Source: Paraburkholderia bonniea
GTDB lineage: Bacteria > Pseudomonadota > Gammaproteobacteria > Burkholderiales > Burkholderiaceae
DNA: 64,000 nt
Assembly (NCBI RefSeq): GCF_009455625.1
Contig: NZ_QPEQ01000001.1
Span: 1,116,001 to 1,180,000 of the forward strand
Reading direction: 5' to 3'
Below are positions 1-11,001 of the stretch, piece by piece. The first letter of the stretch is position 1; the number at the start of each line of letters is the position of its first letter. The notes below the pieces were generated by a model. It saw only the letters and a program-made list of their open reading frames with translations. It had not been told where the DNA came from and searched no databases. The translations under genes were made by a program, and so were the position numbers.

Positions 1-831
1 GCGCGCCAGGTGATTGGGATTGGCCGTTCAACTGATTCGACCGCGCGGGCATTGGCGCTTGGTGTGATTGACCAGGCTGTGGCGCTGACCGATGAAGCCG
101 CGTTGCGTGAAGCCTTGGCAGGTGCCGATATCGTTTTGCTGGCGGCACCGGTGGCGCAAACCCAGCCGCTGCTTGAGCGCATTGCACCGTGGCTGGATGC
201 CGCGACGATCATCACCGATGCGGGCAGCACCAAGTCCGATGCTGTAGCGGCAGCGCACGCAGCACTTGGAAGCCGGGCTGGCCAGTTCGTGCCGGGCCAT
301 CCGATTGCCGGACGTGAAGCGAGTGGGGTGGATGCTGCGCTGCCCGATTTATATGTAGGCCGTAACGTGGTGCTGTGCCCGATGGCAGGCAATACGCCCG
401 AAGCGCTGGAGCGAATTGCATCAATGTGGCGCGCAGCGGGTGCCACCGTGCACGAAATGTCTAGCGTGGAGCATGACCGCGTGTTTGCCGCGGTTAGCCA
501 TTTGCCGCACGTCTTGTCGTTTGCGCTGGTTGAGCAGATTCTCGCCTCGCCGGACGCCGCGCTGAAATTCTCGTTTGCCGCAGGCGGATTCCGCGATTTC
601 ACCCGGATCGCTGCTTCAAGCCCTGAAATGTGGCGTGACGTGTGCGTGGCCAATCGGGTGGCGCTGCTGGAAGAGCTGGATGCCTACACGGCAGTGCTGA
701 CACGCTTGCGCGCCGCGATCAATACGGCTGATGGCGCTGAACTCGAAGCGGTGTTTGCCCGCTCGCGGACGGCGCGGATGGCATGGCAGCCGGGTGGCCA
801 GCCCGTCAGGCTGGACGATACCGCCGCATAA
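1..831 (+). CDS. tyrA: Prephenate dehydrogenase, 5'-truncated by window edge
   Basis: NAD(P)-dependent oxidative decarboxylation of prephenate to 4-hydroxyphenylpyruvate in tyrosine synthesis. The frame is open from base 1 (reading ARQVIGIGRS), so the start codon and the Rossmann glycine motif lie outside the window; the GTG at 10 is not taken as the start. Visible family motifs are the DIVLLAAPV strand, DAGSTKSD, HPIAGREASG and SHLPH, the last two carrying the histidines expected around the active site. The C-terminus is complete. The stop is 18 bases before aroA, so the two are almost certainly one operon; prephenate dehydrogenase next to aroA is common in Burkholderiaceae. Function is confident from motifs and neighbour. 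Confidence 0.93.
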   Translation, partial: ARQVIGIGRSTDSTARALALGVIDQAVALTDEAALREALAGADIVLLAAPVAQTQPLLERIAPWLDAATIITDAGSTKSDAVAAAHAALGSRAGQFVPGHPIAGREASGVDAALPDLYVGRNVVLCPMAGNTPEALERIASMWRAAGATVHEMSSVEHDRVFAAVSHLPHVLSFALVEQILASPDAALKFSFAAGGFRDFTRIAASSPEMWRDVCVANRVALLEELDAYTAVLTRLRAAINTADGAELEAVFARSRTARMAWQPGGQPVRLDDTAA

Positions 832-849
832 CCGGAACTGGACTCATTC

Positions 850-2160
850 ATGGATTACCTCGATCTCGGCCCGTTTTCTCGCGCATCTGGCACGGTTCGC
901 CTGCCCGGCTCGAAGAGCATTTCTAACCGCGTCCTGCTGCTGGCCGCGCTTGCGGAAGGCGAAACCACCATTACCAATCTGCTTGATTCAGACGACACCC
1001 GGGTAATGCTCGACGCGCTGATTCAGCTAGGCGTGAAAATTCGCCGTGACGAGCAGGCGCAGACATGCGTGGTGTCGGGTACGCGTGGCGCGTTTACGAC
1101 CAAAACCGCAGATCTTTTTCTCGGCAATGCGGGCACGGCAGTGCGTCCATTGACAGCGGCGCTGGCAGTTAATGGCGGTGAGTATCGCGTGCATGGCGTG
1201 CCACGCATGCACGAACGGCCGATTGGCGATCTGGTGGAGGGTTTGCGGCAAATCGGCGCGCAGATTGATTACGAGGCGGCCGAAGGTTATCCGCCATTGC
1301 GGATTCACGCGGCGCGGATTGCCACCGAAGCGCCGGTGCGTGTGCGTGGCGATGTGTCGAGCCAGTTTTTGACCGCCTTGCTGATGACCTTGCCACTGGT
1401 GCGCAGTGCGAGCGGCGTGACCACGGTTGAAGTGGAAGGCGAATTAATTTCCCAGCCCTATATCGACATCACCATTCGGTTGATGGCGCGTTTTGGCATC
1501 CAGGTGGAGCATGACAACTGGCAGCGCTTCACGGTGCCAGCTGGGCGGCGCTATCAGTCGCCGGGCAGGATCATGGTCGAAGGGGATGCGTCGTCGGCAT
1601 CGTATTTTCTTGCCGCAGGTGCGCTGGGTGGTGGCCCGGTGCGGGTAGAGGGTGTCGGGCGCAGCAGCATCCAGGGCGACGTGGGTTTTGCCGATGCGCT
1701 GATGCGGATGGGCGCGAACGTGACGATGGGCGACGACTGGATTGAAGTGCGCGGCGTGGGCCACGATCATGGCAAGCTGAATTCGATCGATATGGATTTC
1801 AACCTGATTCCCGACGCGGCGATGACCATCGCAGTGGCCGCGTTGTTCGCCGACGGCACGACGACCTTGCGTAATATCGCAAGCTGGCGCGTTAAAGAAA
1901 CGGACCGGATCGCCGCAATGACCACGGAACTGCGCAAGCTGGGTGCGACGGTGCAGGAGGGTGTCGATTCATTAGTGGTCACGCCGCCTGCACAGCTTGT
2001 GCCACATGCCGTGATTGATACCTACGACGACCACCGGATGGCGATGTGCTTTTCGCTCGCCAGTCTTGGCGGAGTGCCGGTACGGATTAACGATCCTGAT
2101 TGCGTGCGCAAAACTTTCCCTGATTATTTCCAGCGCTTTGCTGCGCTGGTTCAACCCTGA
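850..2160 (+). CDS. aroA: 3-phosphoshikimate 1-carboxyvinyltransferase (EPSP synthase)
   Basis: Transfers the enolpyruvyl group of PEP to shikimate 3-phosphate, the sixth step of the shikimate pathway, in the cytoplasm. The 436-residue protein has the usual length and both signature regions: [10 protein letters not shown] near residue 19, [11 protein letters not shown] near 92 and [11 protein letters not shown] near 348. The start is the ATG just after tyrA; the Shine-Dalgarno is weak, which fits coupling to the upstream gene. It is followed 24 bases later by cmk, as in many Gram-negative aroA-cmk-rpsA arrays. Confidence 0.97.
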   Translation: MDYLDLGPFSRASGTVRLPGSKSISNRVLLLAALAEGETTITNLLDSDDTRVMLDALIQLGVKIRRDEQAQTCVVSGTRGAFTTKTADLFLGNAGTAVRPLTAALAVNGGEYRVHGVPRMHERPIGDLVEGLRQIGAQIDYEAAEGYPPLRIHAARIATEAPVRVRGDVSSQFLTALLMTLPLVRSASGVTTVEVEGELISQPYIDITIRLMARFGIQVEHDNWQRFTVPAGRRYQSPGRIMVEGDASSASYFLAAGALGGGPVRVEGVGRSSIQGDVGFADALMRMGANVTMGDDWIEVRGVGHDHGKLNSIDMDFNLIPDAAMTIAVAALFADGTTTLRNIASWRVKETDRIAAMTTELRKLGATVQEGVDSLVVTPPAQLVPHAVIDTYDDHRMAMCFSLASLGGVPVRINDPDCVRKTFPDYFQRFAALVQP

Positions 2161-2184
2161 TCTGGCCATCTACGGCTTTTTTCA

Positions 2185-2871
2185 ATGAAACCTATTCGTC
2201 CATTCCACCAGACGCCCGTCATTGCTATCGACGGCCCTACTGCCTCCGGTAAAGGCACCGTCGCCGCGCTGGTGGCAGCCAGCCTGGGCTTTCACCTGCT
2301 GGATAGCGGCGCGCTGTACCGGCTGGCGGCGTTGGCGAGCTTGCGTTACAGCATCGCGGCAGACGATGCCGTGGCGCTGGAGAAGCTTATCGGTGAGCTG
2401 CATATCACGTTCCGCGAGGGGTTGGCCCAGCTTGATGGCGTTGATGTTTCAGCCGAAATCCGCGCCGAGGAGATCGGCAACCGGGCTTCTGCGATAGCGG
2501 TTCATGGCCCGGTACGGGCGGCGCTTGTGGCTCGTCAGCGTGCTTTTCGCAAAGAGCCGGGCCTGGTTGCCGATGGCCGGGATATGGGGACAGTGATCTT
2601 TCAGGACGCCGCACTCAAAGTGTTTTTGACCGCGAGCGTGGAGGCTCGCGCGGCGCGCCGATATAAGCAATTGATCCAAAAAGGTTTTTCTGCTAATATG
2701 GAAGACTTGCTCCGGGATTTGCGTGAGCGTGACGAGCGCGACAGTACGCGCGCTGCCGCGCCACTTAAGCCTGCAGCAGATGCAAAGCTGCTTGATACGT
2801 CGGCGCTTTCGATTGACCAGGCGGTCAATCAGGTGGTGCAGTGGTATCAGGCGCTGGTTCCGCACGCATAG
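2185..2871 (+). CDS. cmk: Cytidylate kinase
   Basis: Phosphorylates CMP and dCMP to the diphosphates using ATP, in cytoplasmic pyrimidine salvage. The 228-residue protein starts with a P-loop ([11 protein letters not shown], residues about 16-26), followed by the DSGALYR motif (about 38-44) that contacts the nucleotide and GRDMGTVIF near residue 130. Length matches bacterial Cmk. It lies between aroA and rpsA, the conserved place for this gene. ATG at 2185 is the first in-frame start after the aroA stop. Confidence 0.97.
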   Translation: MKPIRPFHQTPVIAIDGPTASGKGTVAALVAASLGFHLLDSGALYRLAALASLRYSIAADDAVALEKLIGELHITFREGLAQLDGVDVSAEIRAEEIGNRASAIAVHGPVRAALVARQRAFRKEPGLVADGRDMGTVIFQDAALKVFLTASVEARAARRYKQLIQKGFSANMEDLLRDLRERDERDSTRAAAPLKPAADAKLLDTSALSIDQAVNQVVQWYQALVPHA

Positions 2872-3014
2872 CACGCGTGTGGTTGTGTAGGTGTTTCGCA
2901 ACGACTGCGGAACGTGTGTTCACTCCTTAACCCCGCATGGCATTCGCATTGTTGCCAAAGCGGCGGGCCAACCGGCCAGCCAGGCAGCGCGAGACCGTGC
3001 AAATCTCGACCTTT

Positions 3015-4727
3015 ATGTCCGACCTGCAAACTTCCAACCTGAATACCGAATCTTTCGCGGCTCTGTTCGAAGAGTCGCTGACCAAGCAAGACATGCGCGC
3101 TGGCGAAGTCATCTCCGCCGAAGTCGTCCGTGTCGACCACAATTTCGTGGTTGTTAATGCTGGTCTCAAGTCCGAAGCCTACATCCCGCTCGAAGAATTT
3201 TTGAACGACGCGGGCGAGGTAGAAGTGCAGGCGGGCGACTTCGTTTCAGTGGCGATCGACGCGCTGGAAAATGGTTACGGCGACACAATCCTGTCGCGTG
3301 ACAAGGCGAAGCGTCTGGCTTCGTGGCTGTCGCTGGAAAAGGCGCTCGACAACAACGAGCTCGTTACCGGCACGATCACGGGCAAGGTCAAGGGTGGCAT
3401 GACCGTCATGGTCAATGGCATTCGTGCATTCTTGCCAGGTTCACTGGTGGATACACGTCCTGTCAAAGACACCACGCCTTATGAAGGCAAAACGCTCGAA
3501 TTCCGCGTGATCAAGCTGGATCGCAAGCGTAACAACGTAGTGTTGTCGCGCCGTGCAGTGATCGAGGCTACGCAGGGTGAAGAGCGCGCAAAGCTGCTCG
3601 AAACACTGAAAGAAGGTGCGATTGTCGAAGGTGTGGTGAAGAACATCACCGACTACGGCGCATTCGTGGACCTCGGTGGCATAGACGGCCTGCTGCACAT
3701 CACTGATATTGCATGGCGTCGTGTGCGTCACCCGAGCGAAGTCCTGTCAGTTGGCCAGGAAGTGACGGCAAAGATTCTCAAGTTCGACCAGGAAAAGAAC
3801 CGCGTTTCGCTGGGTATCAAACAACTGGGCGACGATCCATGGGAAGGCATTTCACGCCGTTACCCATCAGGCACACGTCTGTTCGGCAAGGTTACCAACA
3901 TTACTGACTACGGCTCATTTGTCGAAGTGGAATCGGGCATCGAAGGCCTTGTCCACGTGTCAGAAATGGACTGGACCAACAAGAACGTTGCTCCGTCGAA
4001 AGTGGTACAGCTGGGCGACGAAGTCGAAGTCATGGTCCTCGAGATCGACGAAGACCGCCGCCGTATCAGCCTCGGCATGAAGCAATGCAAGCCGAACCCA
4101 TGGGACGATTTCAGCCGCAACTTCAAGAAGGGCGACAAACTGCAAGGCGCGATCAAGTCGATTACCGACTTCGGCGTGTTCATCGGTTTGCCTGGCGGTA
4201 TCGACGGTCTGGTTCACCTGTCAGATCTGTCATGGAACGAAACCGGCGAAGAAGCTGTGCGCAAGTACAAGAAGGGCGACGAAGTGGAAGCCATCGTTCT
4301 TGGCATTGATGTCGAGAAAGAACGCATTTCGCTGGGTATCAAGCAACTGGAAGGCGACCCGTTCAGCAATTTCGTTGCAATGAACGACAAGGGCTCGACA
4401 GTTGATGGCGTAGTCAAGTCGGTTGATGCGAAGGGTGCTGTGGTAACGCTGTCAGATGACGTCGAAGGCTACCTCCGCGCTTCTGAAATTGCTCAAGATC
4501 GTGTGGAAGATGCGCGTAACGTGCTGAAAGACGGCGACAAGGTCAATGCGATGATTATCAACATCGACCGCAAGTCACGTGGCATCAACCTGTCGATCAA
4601 GGCCAAAGATTCGGCTGAGCAACAAGAAGCGATTCGTGGCATGGCGTCCGACAGCAGTGCTGCTGCTACCGGCACGACAAACCTCGGTGCGTTGCTGAAA
4701 GCCAAGCTCGACGGCCAGAACCAGTAA
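3015..4727 (+). CDS. rpsA: 30S ribosomal protein S1
   Basis: Ribosomal protein that binds mRNA and helps initiation on structured or weak-SD messages. The 570-residue protein carries six S1 OB-fold repeats, seen as recurring blocks such as [18 protein letters not shown] and [20 protein letters not shown] chose ATG 3015 ([10 protein letters not shown]), which gives the family's usual N-terminus, rather than the longer frame from 2937, whose first 26 residues look like leader. No clear Shine-Dalgarno is visible within 15 bases of this ATG; E. coli rpsA also lacks a strong one and is autoregulated at translation. The 143-base spacer after cmk may hold its own promoter. Codon use is that of a highly expressed gene. 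Confidence 0.97.
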   Translation: MSDLQTSNLNTESFAALFEESLTKQDMRAGEVISAEVVRVDHNFVVVNAGLKSEAYIPLEEFLNDAGEVEVQAGDFVSVAIDALENGYGDTILSRDKAKRLASWLSLEKALDNNELVTGTITGKVKGGMTVMVNGIRAFLPGSLVDTRPVKDTTPYEGKTLEFRVIKLDRKRNNVVLSRRAVIEATQGEERAKLLETLKEGAIVEGVVKNITDYGAFVDLGGIDGLLHITDIAWRRVRHPSEVLSVGQEVTAKILKFDQEKNRVSLGIKQLGDDPWEGISRRYPSGTRLFGKVTNITDYGSFVEVESGIEGLVHVSEMDWTNKNVAPSKVVQLGDEVEVMVLEIDEDRRRISLGMKQCKPNPWDDFSRNFKKGDKLQGAIKSITDFGVFIGLPGGIDGLVHLSDLSWNETGEEAVRKYKKGDEVEAIVLGIDVEKERISLGIKQLEGDPFSNFVAMNDKGSTVDGVVKSVDAKGAVVTLSDDVEGYLRASEIAQDRVEDARNVLKDGDKVNAMIINIDRKSRGINLSIKAKDSAEQQEAIRGMASDSSAAATGTTNLGALLKAKLDGQNQ

Positions 4728-4750
4728 GCCTTAAGAGGGTCTGCTGCAGT

Positions 4751-5071
4751 ATGACCAAATCGGAATTGGTCGCTCAACTGGCCCTGCGGTTTTCGCAGCT
4801 TGTTTTAAAAGATGCGGATTTCGCAGTGAAAACGATGCTTGATGCGATGTCAGAGGCACTTGCCTGCGGGCATCGCATTGAAATTCGCGGTTTTGGCAGC
4901 TTTGGCCTGAATCGTCGTCCATCCCGGATTGGACGCAATCCTAAATCGGGTGAAAAAGTGCTGGTGCCTGAGAAGTACGTACCGCATTTCAAGCCCGGCA
5001 AAGAGTTGCGCGAAAGAGTGGATGGACGGGCAGGCGAGCCGCTCAAAGCAGAAGGGCCAGATGATGATTGA
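4751..5071 (+). CDS. ihfB: Integration host factor subunit beta
   Basis: DNA-bending nucleoid protein that forms the IHF heterodimer with IhfA and assists sigma-54 activation, recombination and replication. The 106-residue protein shows the HU/IHF fold, with the DNA-intercalating arm sequence [10 protein letters not shown] around residues 62-71 and an N-terminus ([10 protein letters not shown]) typical of IHF-beta. It follows rpsA by 23 bases, as in enterics, and is closed by a strong hairpin terminator. IHF could matter for the sigma-54 promoter at 47.2 kb, but no IHF site was assigned there. Confidence 0.96.
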   Translation: MTKSELVAQLALRFSQLVLKDADFAVKTMLDAMSEALACGHRIEIRGFGSFGLNRRPSRIGRNPKSGEKVLVPEKYVPHFKPGKELRERVDGRAGEPLKAEGPDDD

Positions 5072-5417
5072 TCCGTCTTCGCTGTGTTGTTTTCAGTGTC
5101 GTGTGGATCACGTTAGTGGCCAAAGCCAGACAGCAAAAGACCAAAAAAGCGCCTTCGGGCGCTTTTTTTATGGTGCTGTCATTAACGCCGACATCGGCAT
5201 TTCTGCGGCGGTAAATGTCACCGTTAATCAACCTGTGACCTTAATTAGGCGACTAATTAGACGGACGGTTCGGACAGCGGCCCTGGCAAGCATTCAGGCT
5301 TTCATGATTCACCTGCTGTTCAGGCCCCTGGCCCTTGCTTTACAATACGCGTCACTTCAGTTCCCCCGCCCATGGCGGGCCACATCACTCGCCGTACTGC
5401 TATCAAGAGACCTGCCC
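5072..5417. other. ihfB-lapA intergenic region
   Basis: The 346 bases hold the ihfB terminator and then about 250 bases leading to lapA. An open frame (4929-5711) runs through it but has no coding character before MKFIVW. A TTTACAATACGCG segment near 5338 could contribute a -10 element for lapAB; this is only suggestive. Confidence 0.5.
5143..5169 (+). terminator. Rho-independent terminator after ihfB
   Basis: The 5-bp GCGCC/GGCGC stem with a UUCG tetraloop is extended by A-U pairs from the flanking A6 and T7 runs. Position and shape fit the end of the rpsA-ihfB transcript. Flanking A and T runs make it potentially bidirectional. Confidence 0.92.
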
Positions 5418-5711
5418 ATGAAATTTATCGTCTGGTTGATCCGCGTTCTGGTGTTTGTGCTGTTGCTAGTGCTTGCGCTCTCCAATACGCAAACCGCGAC
5501 GCTAAATTTTCTCGCGGGTTATGTCTGGCAAGCACCGTTGATTCTCATCGGTCTCGTGTTTTTCGTTGTCGGCCTGGTATCGGGTCTGGTGTCGGCTCTG
5601 CCTGCCCTGTTTCGTTTGCGGCTTGAAAATAGCCGCCTGAAACGCGAGTTGCGTATCGCGCGGGAGGCTCCCGCTGCGGTTGAACCGCCTCTCATGCCCC
5701 CACTCATTTAA
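5418..5711 (+). CDS. lapA: LapA-domain (DUF1049) inner-membrane protein
   Basis: Small membrane protein that, in E. coli, works with LapB in the pathway coupling LPS synthesis to FtsH-mediated control of LpxC. The 97-residue product has two hydrophobic segments (about residues 4-22 and 39-62) followed by a basic, helical C-terminal tail, the LapA layout. ATG 5418 is chosen because it opens directly into the first membrane segment; the longer in-frame extension crosses the ihfB terminator. lapB follows after 62 bases. Family call is confident; function is by analogy. Confidence 0.88.
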   Translation: MKFIVWLIRVLVFVLLLVLALSNTQTATLNFLAGYVWQAPLILIGLVFFVVGLVSGLVSALPALFRLRLENSRLKRELRIAREAPAAVEPPLMPPLI

Positions 5712-5773
5712 TTTCACTTGCCGCCTGCTTCGTGCAGGCGATTTTTGTTGTTGCATTCCCCTGGCTATTGCAC

Positions 5774-6949
5774 ATGGATCTAGATTTCTGGTGGCTGCTT
5801 GTCATCCCGCTCGCGTTCGCGCTTGGCTGGATGGCCGCACGCTATGACCTTAAGACGCTATTGTCCGAAGGCACCAATCTGCCACGCTCGTATTTTCGTG
5901 GTCTTAACTTTCTGCTCAATGAGCAACCAGATCAGGCGATCGACGCATTTATCGAAGTCGTCAAACTTGATCCCGAAACGGTCGAACTGCACTTCGCGCT
6001 AGGCAATCTGTTTCGCCGACGCGGTGAAACTGACCGGGCGATCCGGGTGCATCAGAACTTGTTAAGCCGGGCGAGCCTGTCAGTTGCTGAGCGCGATCAT
6101 GCGTTGTTCGAGCTTGGTCAGGATTTTCTTAAAGCCGGTTTGCTTGATCGTGCGGAAGAAACTTTTCGGGCGCTTGAGGCCGGCTCCCGTGCGCTGGATG
6201 CGCAGCGTGCGCTACTCACCATCTACGAGATCGAGAAAGACTGGAGCCGCTCCATTGATACGGCCCGTTGCCTCGAAACGATGGGGGCGGCCCCACTGGG
6301 CAAGGAAATCGCGCAGTTCCATTGCGAACTGGCTCAGGAAGCCTTGCAGCACAAACAGCCTGACGAGGCGCAGCGGCAGCTTGATCTGGCGCTCAAGGCT
6401 AATTCACAGAGTGTGCGGGCGACGATCCTGCTGGGCGATGTTGAAGCGTTGGGCGGCAAGCTCGACGCGGCCATTGCGTATTGGCTTCAGGTCGAGCAGC
6501 AAAATGCCGCGTATTTGCCGCTGGTCGCAGTCAAGCTGATGCAAGCGTATGAGGCGCTGGGCCGTCAGGCCGAAGGTGCCGAATTGCTGACCGCCTGGGT
6601 TGATCGCTATCCGTCCGCCGATTTGCTCGATGTGGCGTATCAGTACGTGTCGGCATTGCGTGGTGCAGATGCGGCTCATGCGTTGGCGCGCACGCAGATG
6701 GAAAAATCTCCGAGCCTTGCAGGGATGACCCGGCTGCTTGAGGCTCAGCAAGCGTTAGCTGAAGAGCCGCGACGCAGTGAGCTGGCCCTGATGCACACGC
6801 TGTTGCGGCAACGTACTAAAAATCTGCCGCGCTACACCTGCCAGAACTGCGGCTTTCGTGCCCGCTTGTTCTATTGGCAGTGCCCGGGTTGCAGTGGCTG
6901 GGAAACCTATGCCCCACGCCGGGTTGAACCCATGGCTGCGTCAAGCTGA
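5774..6949 (+). CDS. lapB: LPS assembly protein LapB (YciM)
   Basis: Inner-membrane-anchored TPR protein that regulates LpxC proteolysis by FtsH and recruits LPS-synthesis enzymes. The 391-residue protein matches the E. coli length. It has an N-terminal membrane anchor (DLDFWWLLVIPLAFALGW, about residues 2-19), several TPR helices through the middle, and a C-terminal rubredoxin-like metal site with two CxxC pairs (CQNC about 363 and CPGC about 377). ATG 5774 starts just before the anchor; the in-frame extension to 5732 adds 14 residues with no support. It sits before the heptose and UDP-glucose genes, so the block is LPS-related. Confidence 0.94.
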   Translation: MDLDFWWLLVIPLAFALGWMAARYDLKTLLSEGTNLPRSYFRGLNFLLNEQPDQAIDAFIEVVKLDPETVELHFALGNLFRRRGETDRAIRVHQNLLSRASLSVAERDHALFELGQDFLKAGLLDRAEETFRALEAGSRALDAQRALLTIYEIEKDWSRSIDTARCLETMGAAPLGKEIAQFHCELAQEALQHKQPDEAQRQLDLALKANSQSVRATILLGDVEALGGKLDAAIAYWLQVEQQNAAYLPLVAVKLMQAYEALGRQAEGAELLTAWVDRYPSADLLDVAYQYVSALRGADAAHALARTQMEKSPSLAGMTRLLEAQQALAEEPRRSELALMHTLLRQRTKNLPRYTCQNCGFRARLFYWQCPGCSGWETYAPRRVEPMAASS

Positions 6950-7046
6950 CGCTGAAAGTGAGGCCCAGTGCTAATGGCGGGTAGCGTGAAGATCGCATTG
7001 CCCGCAAGCCTGGGAGTTATCACGGGAACCTGATACCGGAACGCGT

Positions 7047-8438
7047 ATGAAAATCTCCATTATTGGTACGGGCTATGTCGGCCTCGTGACGGGCGCGTGC
7101 CTGGCTGAAATTGGCAACGATGTATTTTGCGTCGACGTTGATCCACGCAAGATCGATATCCTGAATAACGGCGGCGTGCCTATTCATGAGCCGGGTTTGC
7201 AGGAAATTATTGCGCGCACCCGGGCAGCCGGGCGCATCGCGTTTTCGACCGATATCGCAACGAGCGTCGCCCATGGCGATGTGCAGTTTATTGCCGTCGG
7301 TACGCCCCCGGATGAAGACGGCTCCGCCGATCTGCAGTACGTGCTGGAAGCGGCCCGCAACATCGGCCGTTACATGAATAGCTTCAAGGTGATCGTGGAT
7401 AAATCGACGGTCCCGGTTGGCACCGCCGAGCGCGTGCGAGCGGTGATTGAGGAAGAGCTGGCGCGACGCGGTCTGGCCGATAGCCCGGCGCATCGGTTCT
7501 CGGTGGTATCCAATCCTGAGTTTCTGAAAGAAGGCGCGGCGGTTGACGATTTCATGCGCCCGGACCGGATCGTGCTGGGCAGCGATAGCGATGAGGCAGG
7601 CCTGCGTGCCCGTGACTGGATGAAGCGCCTGTACGCGCCGTTTAACCGCAATCACGAACGCATGCTGACCATGGACGTTCGTTCAGCAGAGTTCACCAAA
7701 TATGCTGCTAACGCGATGCTGGCGACCCGCATTTCGTTCATGAATGAAATGGCGAATCTGGCTGACCGGGTGGGCGCGGATATTGAAGCGGTACGACGTG
7801 GCATTGGTTCTGATCCGCGTATCGGGTATCACTTTTTATATGCCGGATGTGGCTATGGCGGATCGTGTTTTCCGAAGGATGTGCAGGCGCTGATCCGGAC
7901 TGCGAGTGAGATGGGTCATAACCTGCGCATTCTCGAAGCGGTCGAGGCCGTGAATCACGAGCAAAAAGAAATTCTCGTGAACAAGATTGTGGCTGCGCTG
8001 GGCCCGGATTTGACGGGACGAACCTTTGCGGTTTGGGGCCTGGCGTTCAAGCCGAATACTGATGATATGCGTGAAGCGCCCAGCCGCAGAGTCATCGCGC
8101 AGTTGCTCGCGCGCGGCGCGAGTGTGCGTGCCTACGATCCGGTCGCACTCAATGAAGCGCGCCGGGTGCTGGCGATGGATCTGGCCGATGCGCCAGAGCA
8201 GCAGGCCCGGTTGCATTTCGCCTGTACACAGGACGAAACCTTGATTGGGGCTGATGCCATCGTCATCATCACCGAGTGGAAAGAGTTCAAGAGTCCGGAT
8301 TTTATGCATTTGAAATCGATGCTCAAGTCACCGCTGATTTTCGATGGCCGCAATCTCTACGAACCTGAAGCGATGACCGAACTCGGTATCGACTACCACT
8401 CGATTGGACGTCCCTATGCCCAACTCGCCGATATCTAA
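7047..8438 (+). CDS. ugd: UDP-glucose 6-dehydrogenase
   Basis: Oxidises UDP-glucose to UDP-glucuronate with two NAD+, feeding exopolysaccharide and the Ara4N lipid-A pathway. The 463-residue protein begins with the Rossmann motif [15 protein letters not shown] (residues 7-21). It carries the catalytic-cysteine motif GGSCFPKD (about 269-276) and the C-terminal UDP-binding domain with [16 protein letters not shown]. Its last 23 bases overlap the start of rfaE1, indicating translational coupling with the heptose genes. Confidence 0.96.
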   Translation: MKISIIGTGYVGLVTGACLAEIGNDVFCVDVDPRKIDILNNGGVPIHEPGLQEIIARTRAAGRIAFSTDIATSVAHGDVQFIAVGTPPDEDGSADLQYVLEAARNIGRYMNSFKVIVDKSTVPVGTAERVRAVIEEELARRGLADSPAHRFSVVSNPEFLKEGAAVDDFMRPDRIVLGSDSDEAGLRARDWMKRLYAPFNRNHERMLTMDVRSAEFTKYAANAMLATRISFMNEMANLADRVGADIEAVRRGIGSDPRIGYHFLYAGCGYGGSCFPKDVQALIRTASEMGHNLRILEAVEAVNHEQKEILVNKIVAALGPDLTGRTFAVWGLAFKPNTDDMREAPSRRVIAQLLARGASVRAYDPVALNEARRVLAMDLADAPEQQARLHFACTQDETLIGADAIVIITEWKEFKSPDFMHLKSMLKSPLIFDGRNLYEPEAMTELGIDYHSIGRPYAQLADI

Positions 8439-9405
8439 ATCCCCCCAGGACAGTGCTGTGCCAGTGCCGGACCGGGTGTCTGTGCCTCGGGCGCGGGTGG
8501 CGGCTGCCCGGGTGCTGATTATTGGTGACGTGATGCTGGACCGCTACTGGTTTGGCGATGTGAACCGCATTTCTCCTGAGGCACCGGTGCCCGTGGTCCA
8601 CGTGCAGCGTCAGGAAGATCGCCTGGGTGGCGCGGCTAACGTCGCGCGGAACGCGGCGGCGTTGGGTGCCTGCGCAGGATTGCTCTGCGTGGTGGGGCGA
8701 GACGAGCCGGGTGAGCGCATCGTGCATTTGCTTAAGGACAGTGGGGTGGTCGAGCATCTTGAGCGCGACCCTGATTTGCTGACCACGATCAAGCTGCGGG
8801 TGCTGGCGCGCCAGCAGCAGTTGTTGCGGGTCGACTTTGAGAACACGCCCGCGCATGAAGTGCTGCTCGCGGGTCTGGCGCGGTTTGATGCGCTGTTGCC
8901 GACATATGACGTGATCCTGATGTCCGATTACGCCAAAGGCGGCCTGACTCATGTGACGCAGATGATTGCGCAGGCACGGGCCGCACATAAACCGGTTCTG
9001 GTTGATCCAAAGGGCGACGACTGGGAGCGTTATCGCGGTGCGACGCTCATTACGCCGAACCGCGCTGAATTGCGCGAAGTCATTGGCCAGTGGAAATCCG
9101 AGGACGATCTGCTGGCACGGGTGACCACCCTGCGCCGCGATCTAGCCTTCGAGGCGCTGCTGCTGACGCGCTCGGAAGAGGGCATGACGCTGTTCTCTGA
9201 CGATGGCGTGCTGACGATCTCAGCGCTGGCGCGCGAGGTATTCGACGTATCGGGTGCGGGTGACACCGTGATCGCCACGCTGGCGGTCATGCTGGGCGCG
9301 GGGCTATCGCTGGTGGAGGCGGTCACGCTGGCCAATCGCGCGGCAGGCGTGGTGGTGGGCAAGCTCGGCACGGCAGTTGCTGAATATGACGAACTGTTTC
9401 CTTGA
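8416..9405 (+). CDS. rfaE1: D-glycero-beta-D-manno-heptose-7-phosphate kinase
   Basis: PfkB/ribokinase-family enzyme that makes heptose 1,7-bisphosphate for the LPS inner core. The 329-residue protein has the family's first motif ([15 protein letters not shown], about residues 73-87) and the anion-hole motif GAGDTVIA (about 281-288). It corresponds only to the kinase half of E. coli HldE; the adenylyltransferase half is absent here and is presumably encoded elsewhere (rfaE2). ATG 8416 overlaps the end of ugd; four extra residues upstream are possible. hldD follows 61 bases later. Confidence 0.94.
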   Translation: MPNSPISKSPQDSAVPVPDRVSVPRARVAAARVLIIGDVMLDRYWFGDVNRISPEAPVPVVHVQRQEDRLGGAANVARNAAALGACAGLLCVVGRDEPGERIVHLLKDSGVVEHLERDPDLLTTIKLRVLARQQQLLRVDFENTPAHEVLLAGLARFDALLPTYDVILMSDYAKGGLTHVTQMIAQARAAHKPVLVDPKGDDWERYRGATLITPNRAELREVIGQWKSEDDLLARVTTLRRDLAFEALLLTRSEEGMTLFSDDGVLTISALAREVFDVSGAGDTVIATLAVMLGAGLSLVEAVTLANRAAGVVVGKLGTAVAEYDELFP

Positions 9406-9466
9406 TTGAGGCCGCCTGAGTGTTGCAGCGCTGGCCCAGTCTGAACTTCATTACCGTAAAACGACC

Positions 9467-10459
9467 ATGACTATTATCGTGACCGGCGCCGCTGGTTTCA
9501 TCGGCAGCAATCTTGTCAAGGCGCTCAATCAACGCGGCCATTCGCGCATCATTGCTGTTGATAACCTCACCCGCGCAGACAAGTTTCACAATCTCGTTGA
9601 CTGCGAGATTGAGGACTATCTCGACAAGAGCGAATTTATCGAGCGCTTTACCCGGGGCGATTTCGGCAAAGTACAAGCGGTGTTTCATGAAGGCGCGTGC
9701 TCGGACACGATGGAAACCGATGGCCGCTACATGATGGACAACAACTTTCGCTATAGCCGTGCTGTGCTGGATACCTGCCTCGCGCAGGGCAGCCAGTTTC
9801 TGTATGCGTCGTCGGCGGCGATTTATGGCGGCTCGGAGCGGTTTGTCGAAGATCGTGAAGTGGAGCGGCCGCTGAATGTCTATGGCTATTCGAAATTTTT
9901 ATTCGACCAGGTGGTGCGACGCCTGATTCCAGGTGCCGCTAGCCAGATTGCTGGTTTTCGCTATTTCAACGTGTACGGTCCGCGTGAAACGCATAAAGGC
10001 AGGATGGCTTCGGTTGCGTTTCACAACTTCAACCAGTTCCGTGCCGAAGGCAAGGTCAAACTGTTTGGCGAGTACAACGGCTATGCTGCAGGCCAGCAGA
10101 CGCGCGATTTCGTCTCGGTCGAGGACGTGACGAAGGTCAACTTGTTCTTCTTCGACAATCCCGGCAAATCAGGCATCTTCAATCTCGGCAGTGGCCGGGC
10201 GCAGCCGTTCAACGATATTGCGCTGAGCGTCGTGAATACGCTGCGTGCACTCAATAACGAGCCCGCCCTGTCGCTTGAACAGCAGGTGCAGCAAGGGCTG
10301 ATCGAGTACGTTCCTTTTCCTGATGCGCTGCGTGGCAAGTATCAGTGTTTCACTCAGGCAGACTTGGGCCGCCTGCGCGCGGCGGGCTATGAGGCTCCGT
10401 TTCTGAGCGTGCAGGAAGGTGTTGGCCAGTACGTGCGCTGGCTATCTGGCCAGCTATAA
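9467..10459 (+). CDS. hldD: ADP-L-glycero-D-manno-heptose-6-epimerase
   Basis: Epimerises ADP-D,D-heptose to ADP-L,D-heptose, the donor for the LPS inner core. It is an extended short-chain dehydrogenase: [11 protein letters not shown] (residues 7-17) binds NADP and YGYSKFLFD carries the catalytic Tyr-x3-Lys pair near residue 140. The [10 protein letters not shown] motif is typical of sugar-nucleotide epimerases. The 330-residue length is as in Burkholderia and slightly longer than E. coli HldD (310). Confidence 0.96.
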   Translation: MTIIVTGAAGFIGSNLVKALNQRGHSRIIAVDNLTRADKFHNLVDCEIEDYLDKSEFIERFTRGDFGKVQAVFHEGACSDTMETDGRYMMDNNFRYSRAVLDTCLAQGSQFLYASSAAIYGGSERFVEDREVERPLNVYGYSKFLFDQVVRRLIPGAASQIAGFRYFNVYGPRETHKGRMASVAFHNFNQFRAEGKVKLFGEYNGYAAGQQTRDFVSVEDVTKVNLFFFDNPGKSGIFNLGSGRAQPFNDIALSVVNTLRALNNEPALSLEQQVQQGLIEYVPFPDALRGKYQCFTQADLGRLRAAGYEAPFLSVQEGVGQYVRWLSGQL

Positions 10460-10536
10460 AACGAATTTGAGTTTGCCTACACTGGGGTCTCCCGGTTGAC
10501 GATGGTCGTTAGCCGGCAGTACGAAGGAGATCCCAT

Positions 10537-10878
10537 ATGATGCGAAAAATTCTGGTAACGGCGGCTATGCTGGCTGCTTTCGGTCAGGCGTATGCAACCG
10601 TCAATGTCAACACGGCCGATGACGCCGCATTACGCGGTATCCGCGGCATTGGTCCGGCTAAAGCCAAAGCTATTCTTGATGAACGTGCCGCACATGGTCC
10701 TTACAAAGACGCGGCCGATCTGGGCAAACGTGTAAGTGGTCTGGGTGGCCATACCGTCGAGCGGCTTCAGGCAGAAGGGCTGGCGGTGGGCCCGGCGGGC
10801 GCTGCCGCAGGCACACAGGCGGCAGCAACGAAGAATGCTGCGGATAAAAACAGCCCCGCCGTGGTGGTTAAAAAATAA
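10537..10878 (+). CDS. comEA: ComEA-type helix-hairpin-helix DNA-binding protein, exported
   Basis: Small periplasmic DNA-binding protein of the ComEA family, which in competent bacteria holds incoming DNA. The 113-residue product has a cleavable signal (about residues 1-20, ending AYA). A tandem helix-hairpin-helix domain follows, with VNVNTADDAAL and IRGIGPAKAKAIL at about 22-52. An Ala/Lys-rich tail makes up the rest. A strong ribosome-binding site (AAGGAGAT) is 7-14 bases upstream of ATG 10537; ATG 10540 is an equally good start. Gram-negative single-domain versions lack the membrane anchor of Bacillus ComEA. Whether this strain is competent cannot be told. Confidence 0.87.
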   Translation: MMRKILVTAAMLAAFGQAYATVNVNTADDAALRGIRGIGPAKAKAILDERAAHGPYKDAADLGKRVSGLGGHTVERLQAEGLAVGPAGAAAGTQAAATKNAADKNSPAVVVKK

Positions 10879-11001
10879 CGCAATGGCTTGAGCGCAGCGC
10901 GACTGGCCGCTGCGTGGTTCTCGTGTTAATCCCGGTTATCTGCTTTCGCTTTGGTTAAGCTCAGCTAGCAGCTCCTTCAGCCGTCGTTCAGATGACTGGC
11001 T

